Shown: positions 1 through 5,964 of the stretch, piece after piece
How positions within the stretch are numbered: the stretch's first letter is position 1
How the letters are laid out: every line of letters starts with the position of its first letter
Source: Archaeoglobi archaeon
Lineage (GTDB): Archaea; Halobacteriota; Archaeoglobi; Archaeoglobales; Archaeoglobaceae
NCBI GenBank assembly: GCA_029259455.1
Contig: JAPDIT010000037.1
Location: 1-21,358, forward strand
Length of the DNA: 21,358 nucleotides
Reading direction: 5' to 3'
The notes under the pieces: model-generated
What the model was told of the DNA's origin: nothing
Databases searched by the model: none
The model's input: the letters and a program-made list of their open reading frames with translations, nothing else
Made by a program: the position numbers and the translations under genes

Positions 1-114
1 CGTGTGCAAAACGTACTTACTCAGTCCCTCCAGAAGCTCCACTTCATTCTCAATTATGACTTTGAGAATTGTCGACGTGTCAACGAAGCAGTTTTCCCTC
101 ATAGTATATCTCAT
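1..114 (-). CDS. PIN-domain toxin (VapC-like), partial, 3' part outside window
   Basis: The reading frame runs off the left edge. It starts with an ATG that overlaps the stop codon of the upstream antitoxin (TGATG, one shared base); a second ATG four codons later gives the start MRENCFVDTS. The segment FVDTSTIL matches the first conserved acidic motif of PIN-domain ribonucleases, where Asp binds the catalytic metal. Only about 38 residues are visible, so the other catalytic acids cannot be checked. PIN toxins of this type usually cut RNA and are neutralised by the antitoxin encoded just upstream. The function is inferred from the motif plus its place after a DUF104 antitoxin, as in the other cassettes of this window. 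Confidence 0.75.
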   Translation of the reverse strand, partial: MRYTMRENCFVDTSTILKVIIENEVELLEGLSKYVLHT

Positions 115-305
115 CAAGTTTTCTCAAGTCCACTTCCGATTTTGGTAACTTCGCGAGTTTTTTTTCTTAGCTCTTGGAGAAATTCCTCGGTAATGATTCC
201 ACTTTCCTCAATTTTGACTTTCAATTTTGTCTTTTCCGGTAAGTTTACTTTTTCGAGAGGCTTGAACACACCATTCTCGTAGATTACATCGATAATCTTT
301 GACAT
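114..305 (-). CDS. AF2212-like (DUF104) antitoxin
   Basis: A 63-residue protein. Its first ~20 residues carry the signature of the AF2212-like antitoxin family (PF01954): start MSKII, then Y-E-N-G-V-F-K-P-L-E-K-V. The rest is a short charged segment that would wrap the partner toxin. The family is a small beta-rich antitoxin, known to be paired with PIN toxins in archaea and cyanobacteria. The gene is translationally coupled to the PIN gene downstream (TGATG). A BRE/TATA-like element sits about 25 bases before the ATG, so the mRNA is probably leaderless. Unlike its neighbours, position 22 onward reads NLPEKTKLKVKI instead of DLKEGEKV, a more divergent copy. Confidence 0.88.
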   Translation of the reverse strand: MSKIIDVIYENGVFKPLEKVNLPEKTKLKVKIEESGIITEEFLQELRKKTREVTKIGSGLEKT

Positions 306-324
306 ATTGTTTTGTAAACGTGAG

Positions 325-342
325 ATTAAAAATAAGTTTCGG
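325..342 (-). promoter_or_regulatory. BRE/TATA promoter of antitoxin at 114-305
   Basis: On the minus strand this reads CCGAAACTTATTTTTAAT, a purine-rich BRE followed by a TATA-like stretch. Its centre is about 25 bases upstream of the ATG at 305, the spacing expected for a leaderless archaeal transcript. The CGAAA plus T-rich layout recurs before the other antitoxins of the island. Confidence 0.5.
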
Positions 343-393
343 ACTAATCATTAAGTTCTTATCAGGTTTGAATTTGGCGTGTAGTAGTAAACT

Positions 394-415
394 CAGCAAA
401 GAAAAGTGTTTCGCT
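394..415 (-). repeat. Orphan copy of the antitoxin promoter block
   Basis: The minus-strand sequence CAGCGAAACACTTTTCTTTG is nearly the same as the promoter block before the antitoxin that starts at 3251 (3269-3290) and the one that starts at 6554 (6573-6593). Here no gene start follows at the right distance: the nearest antitoxin (305) has its own element at 325-342. It is probably a leftover from cassette recombination. Confidence 0.5.
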
Positions 416-427
416 GTAGCAGCGATT

Positions 428-661
428 TTACGAAATGGCATTCAAAAATTCGTCTCGACTTATTTCTGCAAGTTTGAGAACTCCTAAGATCGTTCCCGGT
501 TTAAGTTCCTTATGTAATGGCACTACTGTTACAATTTTCCTACCAGATTCGTATTTCACCAGCGTTACATGGCTCCCTTTCTGTCTGCTCACTTCAAAGC
601 CGAATTCCTTAACCAAAATTTTAACCATCTCCTCTCCTGACATCTTTGGAAGCGTAGACAT
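428..661 (-). CDS. hicA: HicA-family mRNA interferase toxin
   Basis: A 77-residue protein matching the HicA (YcfA) fold. It has an SGEEM.KIL helix near the N-terminus, then RQKGSHVTLV around residues 27-36, where the His is the catalytic residue of the dsRBD-like HicA ribonuclease, and a VPLH.ELKPGTI segment typical of the C-terminal half. HicA toxins cleave mRNA and are blocked by HicB. The start overlaps the upstream HicB-like gene by about 41 bases, which is long. A start at the internal Met (residue 7) would cut the overlap to about 23 bases, but the LPKMSGEE beginning fits the family well. The order antitoxin-then-toxin is the reverse of classical hicAB but common in archaea. Confidence 0.88.
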   Translation of the reverse strand: MSTLPKMSGEEMVKILVKEFGFEVSRQKGSHVTLVKYESGRKIVTVVPLHKELKPGTILGVLKLAEISRDEFLNAIS

Positions 662-851
662 TCATAACCCCAATAATCTCCTTTTCTCTCAATTCGCTTC
701 TTAACTCAGGGAGCTCTTCAAGGTACAGCTCAACGGCTTCTTTTATATTTCTCAGCGCTTTTTCTATGGTCTCCCCCTGCGTAGTGACTCCCGTAAACAC
801 CTCTCTGACAACGAATACGCCTTCTTCTTTCCACACCACGCTGAGTTTCAT
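621..851 (-). CDS. hicB: HicB-family antitoxin (partner of HicA at 428-661)
   Basis: A 76-residue protein with the HicB partial RNase H-like fold: the beta strand MKLSVVWKEEGVFVVRE, then TTQGETIEKALRNIKEAVELYLEE, the typical HicB helix that follows a T.G.T/S motif. It lacks the fused C-terminal helix-turn-helix or ribbon-helix-helix DNA-binding domain of many bacterial HicB proteins, so self-repression may need another factor. Its usual GYY.A..P.LPGC motif is replaced by GVFVVREVFTGVTTQG, so it is a divergent member. It overlaps the HicA gene. A TATA-like stretch at 868-882 is about 25 bases upstream, which suggests a leaderless mRNA. Confidence 0.82.
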   Translation of the reverse strand: MKLSVVWKEEGVFVVREVFTGVTTQGETIEKALRNIKEAVELYLEELPELRSELREKEIIGVMNVYASKDVRRGDG

Positions 852-867
852 TGTATTCTTCTAATTT

Positions 868-882
868 CAAAATTTAAAAAAT
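868..882 (-). promoter_or_regulatory. TATA box of the first hicBA pair
   Basis: Minus-strand ATTTTTTAAATTTTG centred about 24 bases upstream of the hicB ATG at 851. The spacing fits a leaderless transcript. Confidence 0.5.
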
Positions 883-962
883 GTTTACTCAACTTGGGAA
901 CCTTGCTCTAATTATGGCATGAATGAAAAGTGTAAACTTGTTTTCAGCAATCAGCACACAAC

Positions 963-1052
963 TTTCAGCCAGACGAGAAACTCGATAAACCTGTTGAGCA
1001 GAGGCAGGCGGAAGTGGATGTCGTATGGAGAGAAGTAGCCGAGGGTTCTGTC
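963..1052 (-). repeat. Membrane-gene 3'-end fragment, copy 1
   Basis: About 90 bases clearly homologous to 8153-8250, the 3' end of the decayed membrane-protein gene. Shared stretches include TTTCAGCCAGA near the stop codon, AGAAGTGGATGTC (here GGAAGTGGATGTC) and GTAGCCGAGGGTTCTGTC. It is followed by a short junction and then a PIN tail remnant. The frame is not kept and no protein start exists. The open frame at 889-1077 simply runs through it out of phase. Confidence 0.8.
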
Positions 1053-1073
1053 GGAGATTGGACTTAATGGCAA

Positions 1074-1160
1074 TCAAACCTCAACTACTTCAAGAAAATC
1101 CACGCGCTTAAAGTCTTCGTCGAAGGTTGCTATCTTCTTGATGCCGTAGTGCTTGCAGGT
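1074..1160 (-). pseudogene. Orphan PIN-toxin C-terminal tail
   Basis: The minus strand encodes 28 residues and a TGA stop: TCKHYGIKKIATFDEDFKRV followed by DFLEVVEV. This is the same tail as the intact PIN toxins at 1826, 2624 and 7289. Homology stops abruptly at the Thr codon, so there is no N-terminal two-thirds and no start. What lies upstream instead is the second hicBA pair. This looks like a former DUF104/PIN cassette whose body was lost or replaced by hicBA. Confidence 0.85.
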
Positions 1161-1202
1161 AGGTATGGTTAGGGTGTGTCTCAACGATATCCAATTTTTA
1201 AA

Positions 1203-1433
1203 CTACACTTGTTTCAACAACTCTAAAAACTCGGTCTTATCAATTCCTGCGTCTTTTATGATTTCCCTAAGAATTCCCCTTCCCAGTTCCTCGCCTTGGT
1301 GAACAGGTACGACTGCAACTCTTCCGTCAGGATGTTTTAGTATGACGTGACTGCCTCTCTGTCGAACGACTGTGAATCCGAGCTTGACCAAAACTTTTAT
1401 GACTTTCTCAGCTTTCACCGGTTTCAACTTCAA
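1203..1433 (-). CDS. hicA: HicA-family mRNA interferase toxin
   Basis: A 76-residue HicA protein: KAEKVIKVLVKLGF helix, RQRGSHVILKHP with the catalytic His at about residue 29, VPVHQGEELGRGILREII, then a C-terminal helix. Length and motif order are typical of the family (PF07927). It overlaps the HicB gene by 26 bases, so the pair is co-translated. It is the better-conserved HicA of the two in this window and only moderately similar to the one at 428, so the two pairs are not a recent duplication. Its stop lies about 40 bases from the orphan PIN tail. Confidence 0.92.
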   Translation of the reverse strand: MKLKPVKAEKVIKVLVKLGFTVVRQRGSHVILKHPDGRVAVVPVHQGEELGRGILREIIKDAGIDKTEFLELLKQV

Positions 1434-1623
1434 TAACTTGCACCCCTACGAACTCTCCGACCTCAACGTCCTTCTCAACGTCCAAGTAAAGTTCAATAGC
1501 TTCTTTAACCCTTTCCATTAGTTCATCGAGACTTTTCGCCTGTGTATGGCAGCCGGGCAGGGAGGGTACCTTGGCGACGTAGTAGCCATCCTCGTCCCTC
1601 TCTACCACAATAGTAAATTTCAT
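1408..1623 (-). CDS. hicB: HicB-family antitoxin (partner of HicA at 1203-1433)
   Basis: A 71-residue classical short HicB: MKFTIVVERDEDGYYVAKVP, then SLPGCHTQ and a helix DELMERVKEAIELYLD. The D.DGYYVA.VP.LPGC motif is diagnostic. There is no DNA-binding extension. In HicBA systems HicB binds HicA and hides the catalytic His. The upstream 60 bases contain an A/T-rich stretch (about 1645-1654) that could be a TATA box, weaker than those of the DUF104 antitoxins. Confidence 0.92.
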   Translation of the reverse strand: MKFTIVVERDEDGYYVAKVPSLPGCHTQAKSLDELMERVKEAIELYLDVEKDVEVGEFVGVQVIEVETGES

Positions 1624-1731
1624 ATTGAACTTTGGTTGCAGGAGTAGTAAAATCTTTTTGCTTCAAAATCTTTTTCTTAGCTTGAGATCCTCCCTGAGAA
1701 GTTTTTGATTTAAAGCTTTAAAATTGCAGAG

Positions 1732-1817
1732 ATTTCAGCTAAGACGAGAAGCTCGATGAGCCGGTTGAGGAGGGGCAGGGAGAAGTGGTTGTCGTAGCCG
1801 AGGGTTCTATCGGGAGA
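1732..1817 (-). repeat. Membrane-gene 3'-end fragment, copy 2
   Basis: Homologous to 8153-8250 but with an internal deletion of roughly 20 bases between GAAGTGG and TAGCCGAGGGTTCT. The right end joins directly to the stop-codon region of the PIN gene at 1826. The left flank (about 1707-1736) is also shared with 3309-3342, so the duplicated block extends beyond the gene fragment. Confidence 0.8.
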
Positions 1818-1825
1818 CGGTAAGT

Positions 1826-2275
1826 CTAAACCTCAACTACTTCAAGAAAATCCACGCGCTTAAAGTCTTCATCGAAGGTTGCTATCTTCTTGATGCCGTA
1901 GTGCTTGCAGGTTGCAACGATTAAGGCATCATTGGGCAACAGTCTGTATTTGATTCCGATTTCAACTGCTTCTGCTATTATCTTCTCATTGATTTGAAGA
2001 ACTTCCATTTCAGCTCTGCTTGTAAATTCCCACAAGATTTCATAAACGTGAACGTAGTCGGAAATATCTTTTCTCAGTGCATGCAGCCTGAACTTCTCGT
2101 TTCTCTCCAGAAACTTCAGAACCATAAGCTTATACGCGACTTCACTAAAAACAACATCGTTTATACACAGAATGTAATTGCTAAGACTGTCCAAAACTTC
2201 CACAGCTTTGCTATCACATGAGAAAAAACCAACAATCACGTTGGAGTCAACGAACACTTGATCTTTCGAGTACAT
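1826..2275 (-). CDS. PIN-domain toxin (VapC-like)
   Basis: About 149 residues. The PIN catalytic acids are visible: Asp in VFVDSNV, Glu in VVFSEVAY, Asp in LLPNDALIVATC and Asp in ATFDEDF. The protein should be a metal-dependent RNase held in check by the antitoxin just upstream. I prefer the ATG at 2275 (MYSKDQVFVDSN), which has GAGGAGG about 12 bases before it; the longer frame from 2296 starts with TTG. The gene overlaps the antitoxin by 29 bases. The last ~40 residues are nearly identical to four other PIN proteins of the island, while the first 100 are different. That points to recombination within the gene. Confidence 0.88.
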   Translation of the reverse strand: MYSKDQVFVDSNVIVGFFSCDSKAVEVLDSLSNYILCINDVVFSEVAYKLMVLKFLERNEKFRLHALRKDISDYVHVYEILWEFTSRAEMEVLQINEKIIAEAVEIGIKYRLLPNDALIVATCKHYGIKKIATFDEDFKRVDFLEVVEV

Positions 2276-2456
2276 AATCGTGGTATGCCTCCTCAAGTTT
2301 GTCCAAGCTCTCTTTCTTTACTATCCCCACAAACTCTCGCAGTTTGTTTGACAGCTTATCTCTTATCTCAATTTCTAAAATCTCCCCCTCTTTAAGGTCA
2401 AGCTCGTCAATGGGGATGAGCACTCCCCCTTGATATCTAACTCTGACTCTCGGCAT
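2247..2456 (-). CDS. AF2212-like (DUF104) antitoxin, divergent
   Basis: A 69-residue protein, MPRVRVRYQGGVLIPIDELD then LKEGEILEIEI. It keeps the family layout (a beta hairpin with G-V-x-x-P near residue 12, then L-K-E-G-E) but lacks the usual YENGVFKPLEKV. The C-terminal half is alpha-helical and charged and probably contacts the PIN toxin. A strong TATA element (2478-2489) is about 27 bases upstream of the ATG. The gene overlaps the toxin gene, as in the other pairs. Confidence 0.82.
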   Translation of the reverse strand: MPRVRVRYQGGVLIPIDELDLKEGEILEIEIRDKLSNKLREFVGIVKKESLDKLEEAYHDYVLERSSVR

Positions 2457-2477
2457 CCAGATTTAGTTCGCTTGTGT

Positions 2478-2494
2478 CATTATATACCTTTCGT
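2478..2494 (-). promoter_or_regulatory. BRE/TATA promoter of antitoxin at 2247-2456
   Basis: Minus-strand CGAAAGGTATATAATGA, an excellent BRE plus TATA element, centred about 27 bases before the ATG at 2456. The mRNA is probably leaderless. Confidence 0.6.
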
Positions 2495-2521
2495 CCGAGT
2501 GTTTGGTTTTGCAGTTGTTAA

Positions 2522-2610
2522 CCCTTCAGCCAGACCAAAAACTCGATGAGCTGGTTGAGAAGGGGTAGGGAGAAGTGGCTGTTACGGGGTCTGTGTTAGT
2601 CAGAGATTTG
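2522..2610 (-). repeat. Membrane-gene 3'-end fragment, copy 3
   Basis: Starts with CCTTCAGCCAGACCA and continues with CTCGATGAGCTGGTTGAGAA and GGGAGAAGTGGCTGT, parallel to 8153-8250. The distal part (GGTCTGTGTTAGTCAGAGAT) is more diverged. It ends at the same junction relative to the PIN stop as copies 1 and 4. Confidence 0.72.
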
Positions 2611-2623
2611 ACTAATGGCAAAA

Positions 2624-3088
2624 TCAAACTTCAACTACTTCAAGAAAATCAACCCTCTTAAAGTCTTCATCTAAGGTCGCTATTTTCTTGATGCCATAAT
2701 GCTTGCAGGTTGCAGCGATTAAGGCATCATTGGGCAACAGTCCGTAGGATGTCATAACCTCGAACATCTCTGCAAAACTCGCAGGAGGGAACACGACTAT
2801 GTCAAAAGCTTCTAAAATGACAGAGACATCCGAAGTCACCTCTTGGGAAATTTTTGATACGAGATCAGGGCTACTTCGGAGAAAATGAAGCAGATCATAG
2901 TGTTTCTCAATATTCGTTTTCTCCTTAGCACTCTCTTTTACGAGAATGTATGCCACCTCTTCAATTACGTTTGTTGATGTTACAAGTCTAAAGTTTCCGA
3001 GATTTCCAAATACATCAATTCCATTTACGAAAAAAGCTATGAATACCGAGCTATCGAGAAAAATGGTTTCTTCTGTCATGAATCTCAT
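2624..3088 (-). CDS. PIN-domain toxin (VapC-like)
   Basis: About 154 residues. Catalytic acids: Asp in IFLDSSVF, Glu in NVIEEVAY, Asp in LLPNDALIAATC and Asp in ATLDEDF. The N-terminal ~110 residues differ from the other PINs of the island, including an insert with FPPASFAEMFEVMTSYGLLP. The C-terminal ~40 match them almost exactly. Two starts are possible: the ATG at 3088 (MRFMTEET) or the ATG three codons later (3079), with GGGATGAG just before it. The gene overlaps the antitoxin by roughly 30-40 bases, so the pair is translated together. Confidence 0.87.
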   Translation of the reverse strand: MRFMTEETIFLDSSVFIAFFVNGIDVFGNLGNFRLVTSTNVIEEVAYILVKESAKEKTNIEKHYDLLHFLRSSPDLVSKISQEVTSDVSVILEAFDIVVFPPASFAEMFEVMTSYGLLPNDALIAATCKHYGIKKIATLDEDFKRVDFLEVVEV

Positions 3089-3251
3089 CCCTAAGTTTTA
3101 TCACATCGATTTTTCTTCTTCCGTATTTTCCCCTTAGATCGTCTACGTTCTCCCTAAGCACGAGCCTGAATTTTTCCCCCTCTTTCAAATCAACCTTTTC
3201 GAGGGGTTTGAAAACTCCATTCTCGTAAATGGCTTCGATTATCTTTGGCAT
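3051..3251 (-). CDS. AF2212-like (DUF104) antitoxin
   Basis: 66 residues. The N-terminus MPKIIEAIYENGVFKPLEKV followed by DLKEGEKFRL is the canonical AF2212-like signature. The segment after residue 35 (RENVDDLRGKYGRRKIDVIK) is unique to this copy, as expected if it determines partner specificity. The promoter block is at 3269-3290. Confidence 0.92.
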   Translation of the reverse strand: MPKIIEAIYENGVFKPLEKVDLKEGEKFRLVLRENVDDLRGKYGRRKIDVIKLRDEIHDRRNHFSR

Positions 3252-3268
3252 ATTGCTTATTCTACTTT

Positions 3269-3290
3269 TACGAAGAAAAGTGTTTCGCTG
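3269..3290 (-). promoter_or_regulatory. Promoter block of antitoxin at 3051-3251
   Basis: Minus-strand CAGCGAAACACTTTTCTTCG: a BRE-like GCGAAAC followed by a T-rich TATA substitute, centred about 25 bases before the ATG. It is nearly identical to 394-415, 5303-5324 and 6573-6593. Confidence 0.5.
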
Positions 3291-3336
3291 GTTGATCTGG
3301 TTGAGGGTTTTGATTTAAAACTTTAAAATCACAGAG

Positions 3337-3433
3337 ATTTCAGCCACACAAGAAGCTCGATGAGGTGGTTGGGGGGAGGGAGAAGTGGATGTCGTATGGA
3401 GAGAAGTAGCCGAGGGTTCTGTCGGAGGTCAGG
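3337..3433 (-). repeat. Membrane-gene 3'-end fragment, copy 4
   Basis: Contains GATTTCAGCCACACAAGAAG, AGAAGTGGATGTCGTATGGA and GAAGTAGCCGAGGGTTCTGT, closely matching copy 1 (963-1052) and 8153-8250. Part of the middle is collapsed into a G run. It joins the PIN stop region at 3445 through the same short junction. Confidence 0.8.
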
Positions 3434-3444
3434 AATAATTGCAA

Positions 3445-3864
3445 TCAAATTTCAACCACATCGAGAAAGTCAACCCTCTTGAAGTCATCATCGAAAGTTG
3501 CTATCTTTTTGATACCGTAGTGCTTGCAGGTTGCTGCTATTAAGGCGTCGTTTGGGAGAAGTCGATACTTTTCAATCACCTCTACAACTCCAGAACCAAC
3601 GTTGCATGGATGAAGATTGAACATATCAAGAAGTTCCTTCACCAGCGAGAGGTCGAAATCCACCTCTAAGATTTCTTTCCTAAGCTTGTAGGGTTTCAAT
3701 TCTGTGGTAGCTCGGAGGTATCCATAGATAACTTCAGAGATTACCACATCGTTAATGTACCCAACCATCTCACCCGATTCAACTCTTTCAAGAAGCTCTG
3801 TTGCGTTTTGGCTTGTGCCGGCAAGGTGGTGGAGAAAGACGTTTGAGTCAAAGAACACCTTCAT
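3445..3864 (-). CDS. PIN-domain toxin (VapC-like)
   Basis: 139 residues, MKVFFDSNVFLHHLAGTS. Acids: Asp in FFDSNVF, Glu in VVISEVIYGY, Asp in LLPNDALIAATC and Asp in ATFDDDF. The whole protein is about 80 percent similar to the frameshifted copy at 5965-6385, so this antitoxin/toxin pair was duplicated as a unit. The ATG overlaps the antitoxin gene by 17 bases and is preceded by GAGGAGATAGAGA, a usable ribosome-binding site. Confidence 0.9.
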   Translation of the reverse strand: MKVFFDSNVFLHHLAGTSQNATELLERVESGEMVGYINDVVISEVIYGYLRATTELKPYKLRKEILEVDFDLSLVKELLDMFNLHPCNVGSGVVEVIEKYRLLPNDALIAATCKHYGIKKIATFDDDFKRVDFLDVVEI

Positions 3865-4033
3865 TCTCTATCTCCTCAATTATCTCTTCTATTTTATAAC
3901 TCGGAATGATTCCCCTAGTTTTTTTCACGATACCACTTATTTTTATCCTGACTTTCTCTCCCTCCTTGAGGTCAACCTTTTCTAGGGGTTTAAACACTCC
4001 GTTCTCATACACAGCTTCAATTATCTTTGACAT
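3848..4033 (-). CDS. AF2212-like (DUF104) antitoxin
   Basis: 61 residues, starting MSKIIEAVYENGVFKPLEKV, the family signature. The C-terminal half is nearly the same as that of the antitoxin at 6369-6554 (IVKKTRGIIPSYKIEEIIEE here), matching the duplicated toxin pair. It ends with EIENEGVL, whose codons overlap the toxin start. Confidence 0.92.
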   Translation of the reverse strand: MSKIIEAVYENGVFKPLEKVDLKEGEKVRIKISGIVKKTRGIIPSYKIEEIIEEIENEGVL

Positions 4034-4049
4034 GGTTTAAGTTCTGTCT

Positions 4050-4070
4050 GTAAATAGAAATAGGTTTCGT
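4050..4070 (-). promoter_or_regulatory. Promoter block of antitoxin at 3848-4033
   Basis: Minus-strand CGAAACCTATTTCTATTTA centred about 24 bases before the ATG. The same sequence lies before the antitoxin at 7740-7943. Confidence 0.5.
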
Positions 4071-4146
4071 TGGTTATGGGTTGGGGAGATGTTTGAATAT
4101 GGCGACTTTAACCCTAAGAAGCCTTAACTGGTAAAAACTCACACAC

Positions 4147-4522
4147 CTTTTAACCAGACCAGAAAGTCGATGAGCCGGTTGAGCAATGGCAGGCAGAAGT
4201 GTTAGGGGCTGAAGTAGCCGAAGGTTCTGTCGGAGATTAGAAGGATGATTGGTAAGATCGAGAGGGTGAGAACGTCTGCTTTAGTATTATTGCTCAACCG
4301 GTCAAAGAACGTGAGAGGGCTGCAGTGAAAGACATGTAGGCGTATGTTAAGTTTGGGAAGCGGTCAACAAAAAGGGATACCAAGGTTGCGGTTGTTGCGA
4401 CGTAGAGTGGTAGAACGAGAGCAACGTTTTGCCAGAACCTCTTGCGGTTGATTTCGGCAATTTTTCCGAGAGGTAGTAGGTTAAGGGAATGAAAAGAGAG
4501 AGATAGAAGCGATAGTCCTTGT
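4147..4522 (-). pseudogene. Membrane-protein pseudogene fragment, long copy
   Basis: About 375 bases collinear with 8153-8527, the 3' third of the membrane-protein gene at 8144-9177. Shared runs include TTATTGCTCAACC, GTCAAAGAACGTGAGAGG, TTGCCAGAACCTCTTG and GATAGAAGCGATAGTCC. Several indels break the frame (for example a gap near 4320), so no product is expected. Homology stops within about 10 bases of the stop codon of the PIN gene at 4533. This join point differs from that of the short fragments, so it is an independent event. This fills the otherwise gene-free stretch 4034-4532. Confidence 0.85.
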
Positions 4523-4532
4523 TTTGACCTAT

Positions 4533-4966
4533 TTATTCTGGAATCTTCTTCATCAAATCGTTAAATTCTTCTATAAGATAATACGCCTTAATTCCAACCT
4601 TCTTAGCGTTCTCAACCATAAATTTGTCGCCGGTTATGAGAATTGAGTTTGTCAACTTTGCTGCTGCGATGAAATATGAATCAATTGCCCTACATCCAGT
4701 TTCAAAACATATTGAAAATGCTATTTCGTTTAGAACTTTAAATTCGACAAAGTTTATCCTGTCTACGATCTCTTCGTATAGTGTGATTGCTTCCTGTTTT
4801 GGCATCCTCCTGACAAGTTGCCCAATTAGTTCTATTTTGAATACTTCTGGCTCTAATATCCTAATTCTATGCTTCTGCAAAACTTCGAATAGGCTTTCCG
4901 CTATCGAATCTCCTCATCGAACCTGAAAATAGCATCGACAAAGACGGAGGTGTCAACAACCGTCAT
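4533..4966 (-). pseudogene. PIN-domain toxin, frameshifted
   Basis: The ATG at 4966 overlaps the antitoxin stop (ATGA) and encodes MTVVDTSVFVDAIFRFDEEI followed by R and a TAG. One base out of phase, the frame continues as IAESLFEVLQKHRIR and runs in full to 4533. The two parts together make a normal PIN protein: Asp in VVDTSVF, Glu in VFKIELI, Asp in CRAIDSYFIAAA and Asp in LITGDKFM. The shift lies near 4905-4920. It is a real inactivating mutation, a sequencing error, or less likely programmed frameshifting. The PIN subfamily differs from the rest of the island (no LLPNDALIAATC tail). Confidence 0.82.
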
Positions 4967-5148
4967 CTTCTCTCGTTAAGAAATTCTCTCAAGGCGTCGT
5001 GGTTCACCTTTCTGCTACTCCTCCTGATTATATCTGCTATCCCCTCTTCTTCCAATCTTAATTTAATTTTCTCCCCCTCTTTCAGATCAACCTTTTCGAG
5101 GGGTTTGAACACTCCGTTTTCGTAGATGGCTTCGATTATTTTTGGCAT
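4963..5148 (-). CDS. AF2212-like (DUF104) antitoxin
   Basis: 61 residues from the ATG at 5148: MPKIIEAIYENGVFKPLEKV then DLKEGEKIKL. The longer open frame starting at 5223 is not supported, because the family starts at this MPKII and a TATA-like element (5167-5185) lies 25 bases upstream. The C-terminus (IIRRSSRKVNHDALREFLNE) is unlike the other copies. It overlaps the frameshifted PIN gene by ATGA. If the toxin is dead, this is an antitoxin without a partner. Confidence 0.9.
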   Translation of the reverse strand: MPKIIEAIYENGVFKPLEKVDLKEGEKIKLRLEEEGIADIIRRSSRKVNHDALREFLNERR

Positions 5149-5166
5149 ACTATTTTGTTGACGTGA

Positions 5167-5185
5167 GATTAAAAATAGACTTCGT
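5167..5185 (-). promoter_or_regulatory. Promoter of antitoxin at 4963-5148
   Basis: Minus-strand ACGAAGTCTATTTTTAATC, TATA-like centre about 25 bases before the ATG. It is related to 325-342, and the adjacent ACGTGAGATT is also shared. Confidence 0.45.
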
Positions 5186-5302
5186 CTGTATTGGCTGCAA
5201 ACTAAAATTCCCGATAGACTCATTTCTCACTTCTTATACGGTTCGAACGCACAACCTTTGTGGTTAAGACGATTCGATTTTGGACAGATAGTTAGTAAAC
5301 GC

Positions 5303-5324
5303 AAGCAAAAAAAGGGTTTCGCTG
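5303..5324 (-). repeat. Orphan antitoxin promoter block
   Basis: Minus-strand AGCGAAACCCTTTTTTTGC, matching the functional block at 6573-6593. No antitoxin start lies at the right distance; the antitoxin at 5148 has its own element. Confidence 0.5.
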
Positions 5325-5409
5325 GCAGGCTGTGAATCTTACAAAACGATGCAAAACCCTTCAGCTTATAAGGCTGGCAATTAACAACAACTGAAAGTCA
5401 ATACACCCG

Positions 5410-5424
5410 AAACCAATAAATAGA
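5410..5424 (+). promoter_or_regulatory. BRE/TATA promoter of coiled-coil gene 1
   Basis: CGAAACCAATAAATAG: BRE-like CGAAA followed by AATAAATA, centred about 25 bases before the ATG at 5444. Probably leaderless. The same element precedes gene 2 at 6680-6694. Confidence 0.55.
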
Positions 5425-5443
5425 ATCCCCAGAAAGTAGGGTT

Positions 5444-5866
5444 ATGGATGCACAGCAAGTGGCAGAGAAGGTCAGGGATCTGGTGGTTGGGTCGATAAGG
5501 GATGAGTTCAGGGAGTTCAAGGCGGAGGTCAGGGGGCAGTTGGAAGGATTCAAAATTGCTATTGATACAATGAATAAAAGGCTGGATGGTCTGGAGAGGA
5601 GGATGGATTCCTTAGAGAGGAGGATGGACAGCTTAGATGAAAGAATCAGTGAAACCAACAAAAGGATTGACGCCGTGAGAGAAGAGTTAACCGCAAGGAT
5701 AGATGAGACAAACAAAAGAATAGACCTCCTATCCACAAGGCTCGAAGAAAACACGAGAGAGCTTGGTGAGCTGAAAGCTGAGATAGTGGCGTTGAGATCG
5801 AGGCAGGAGATTATAGAGGATCTGGTTAGGAGAGTCAGGAAGCTTGAGGAGAGGGTTTTTGCTTGA
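5444..5866 (+). CDS. Coiled-coil protein, copy 1 (unknown function)
   Basis: 140 residues. A short head (MDAQQVAEKVRDLVVGSIRD, to about residue 30) is followed by an almost uninterrupted coiled coil built of 7- and 11-residue repeats such as LDGLERRMDSLERR and IDAVREELTAR / IDETNKR. The tail RQEIIEDLVRRVRKLEERVF is also helical. There is no signal peptide, membrane segment or catalytic motif, so it should be a soluble oligomer. It is a close paralogue of 6715-7203 and lies divergent from an antitoxin gene and convergent with a PIN gene. The function is unknown. Candidates are a scaffold or anchor, or an unrecognised part of the island; I cannot tell. The minus-strand open frame over it (5398-5877) is a low-complexity shadow. 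Confidence 0.85.
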   Translation: MDAQQVAEKVRDLVVGSIRDEFREFKAEVRGQLEGFKIAIDTMNKRLDGLERRMDSLERRMDSLDERISETNKRIDAVREELTARIDETNKRIDLLSTRLEENTRELGELKAEIVALRSRQEIIEDLVRRVRKLEERVFA

Positions 5867-5872
5867 GTTTTG

Positions 5873-5910
5873 TTCACTTTCAGATAGATCAGGAGTTCAA
5901 CAAACCTGTC
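5873..5910 (-). repeat. Membrane-gene 3'-end fragment, degraded copy
   Basis: CTTTCAGATAGATCAGGAG and CAAACCTGTCCAG resemble the beginning of the other fragments (TTTCAGCCAGATCAGAAG, AAGCCGGTTGAGCAG), but beyond that homology is lost. Its position, between the coiled-coil gene and a PIN stop, is the same as for the other copies, which supports the call. Confidence 0.5.
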
Positions 5911-5964
5911 CAGTACTAACAGATTGAAGCATTTTGTAGGAGCTTGAATTAACAGCAGGAAAAT

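Larger units (their letters stand above)
5186..5443. other. Intergenic region between divergent antitoxin and coiled-coil genes
   Basis: No gene is seen. It holds an orphan antitoxin promoter block at 5303-5324 and, from there rightward, about 140 bases nearly identical to 6573-6714, the region upstream of the second coiled-coil gene. The duplicated unit therefore includes the upstream DNA. Confidence 0.6.

Noticed and set aside
889..1077. Open frame of 62 codons
   Set aside because: It runs through a membrane-gene fragment in a non-original frame and has no promoter or ribosome-binding site.
4905..4920. Programmed frameshift in the PIN gene at 4533-4966
   Set aside because: No slippery heptamer is visible; a simple indel or sequencing error is more likely.
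5196..5223. Upstream extension of the antitoxin at 4963-5148 by 25 residues
   Set aside because: The added residues are not conserved in the family and lie upstream of the promoter element.
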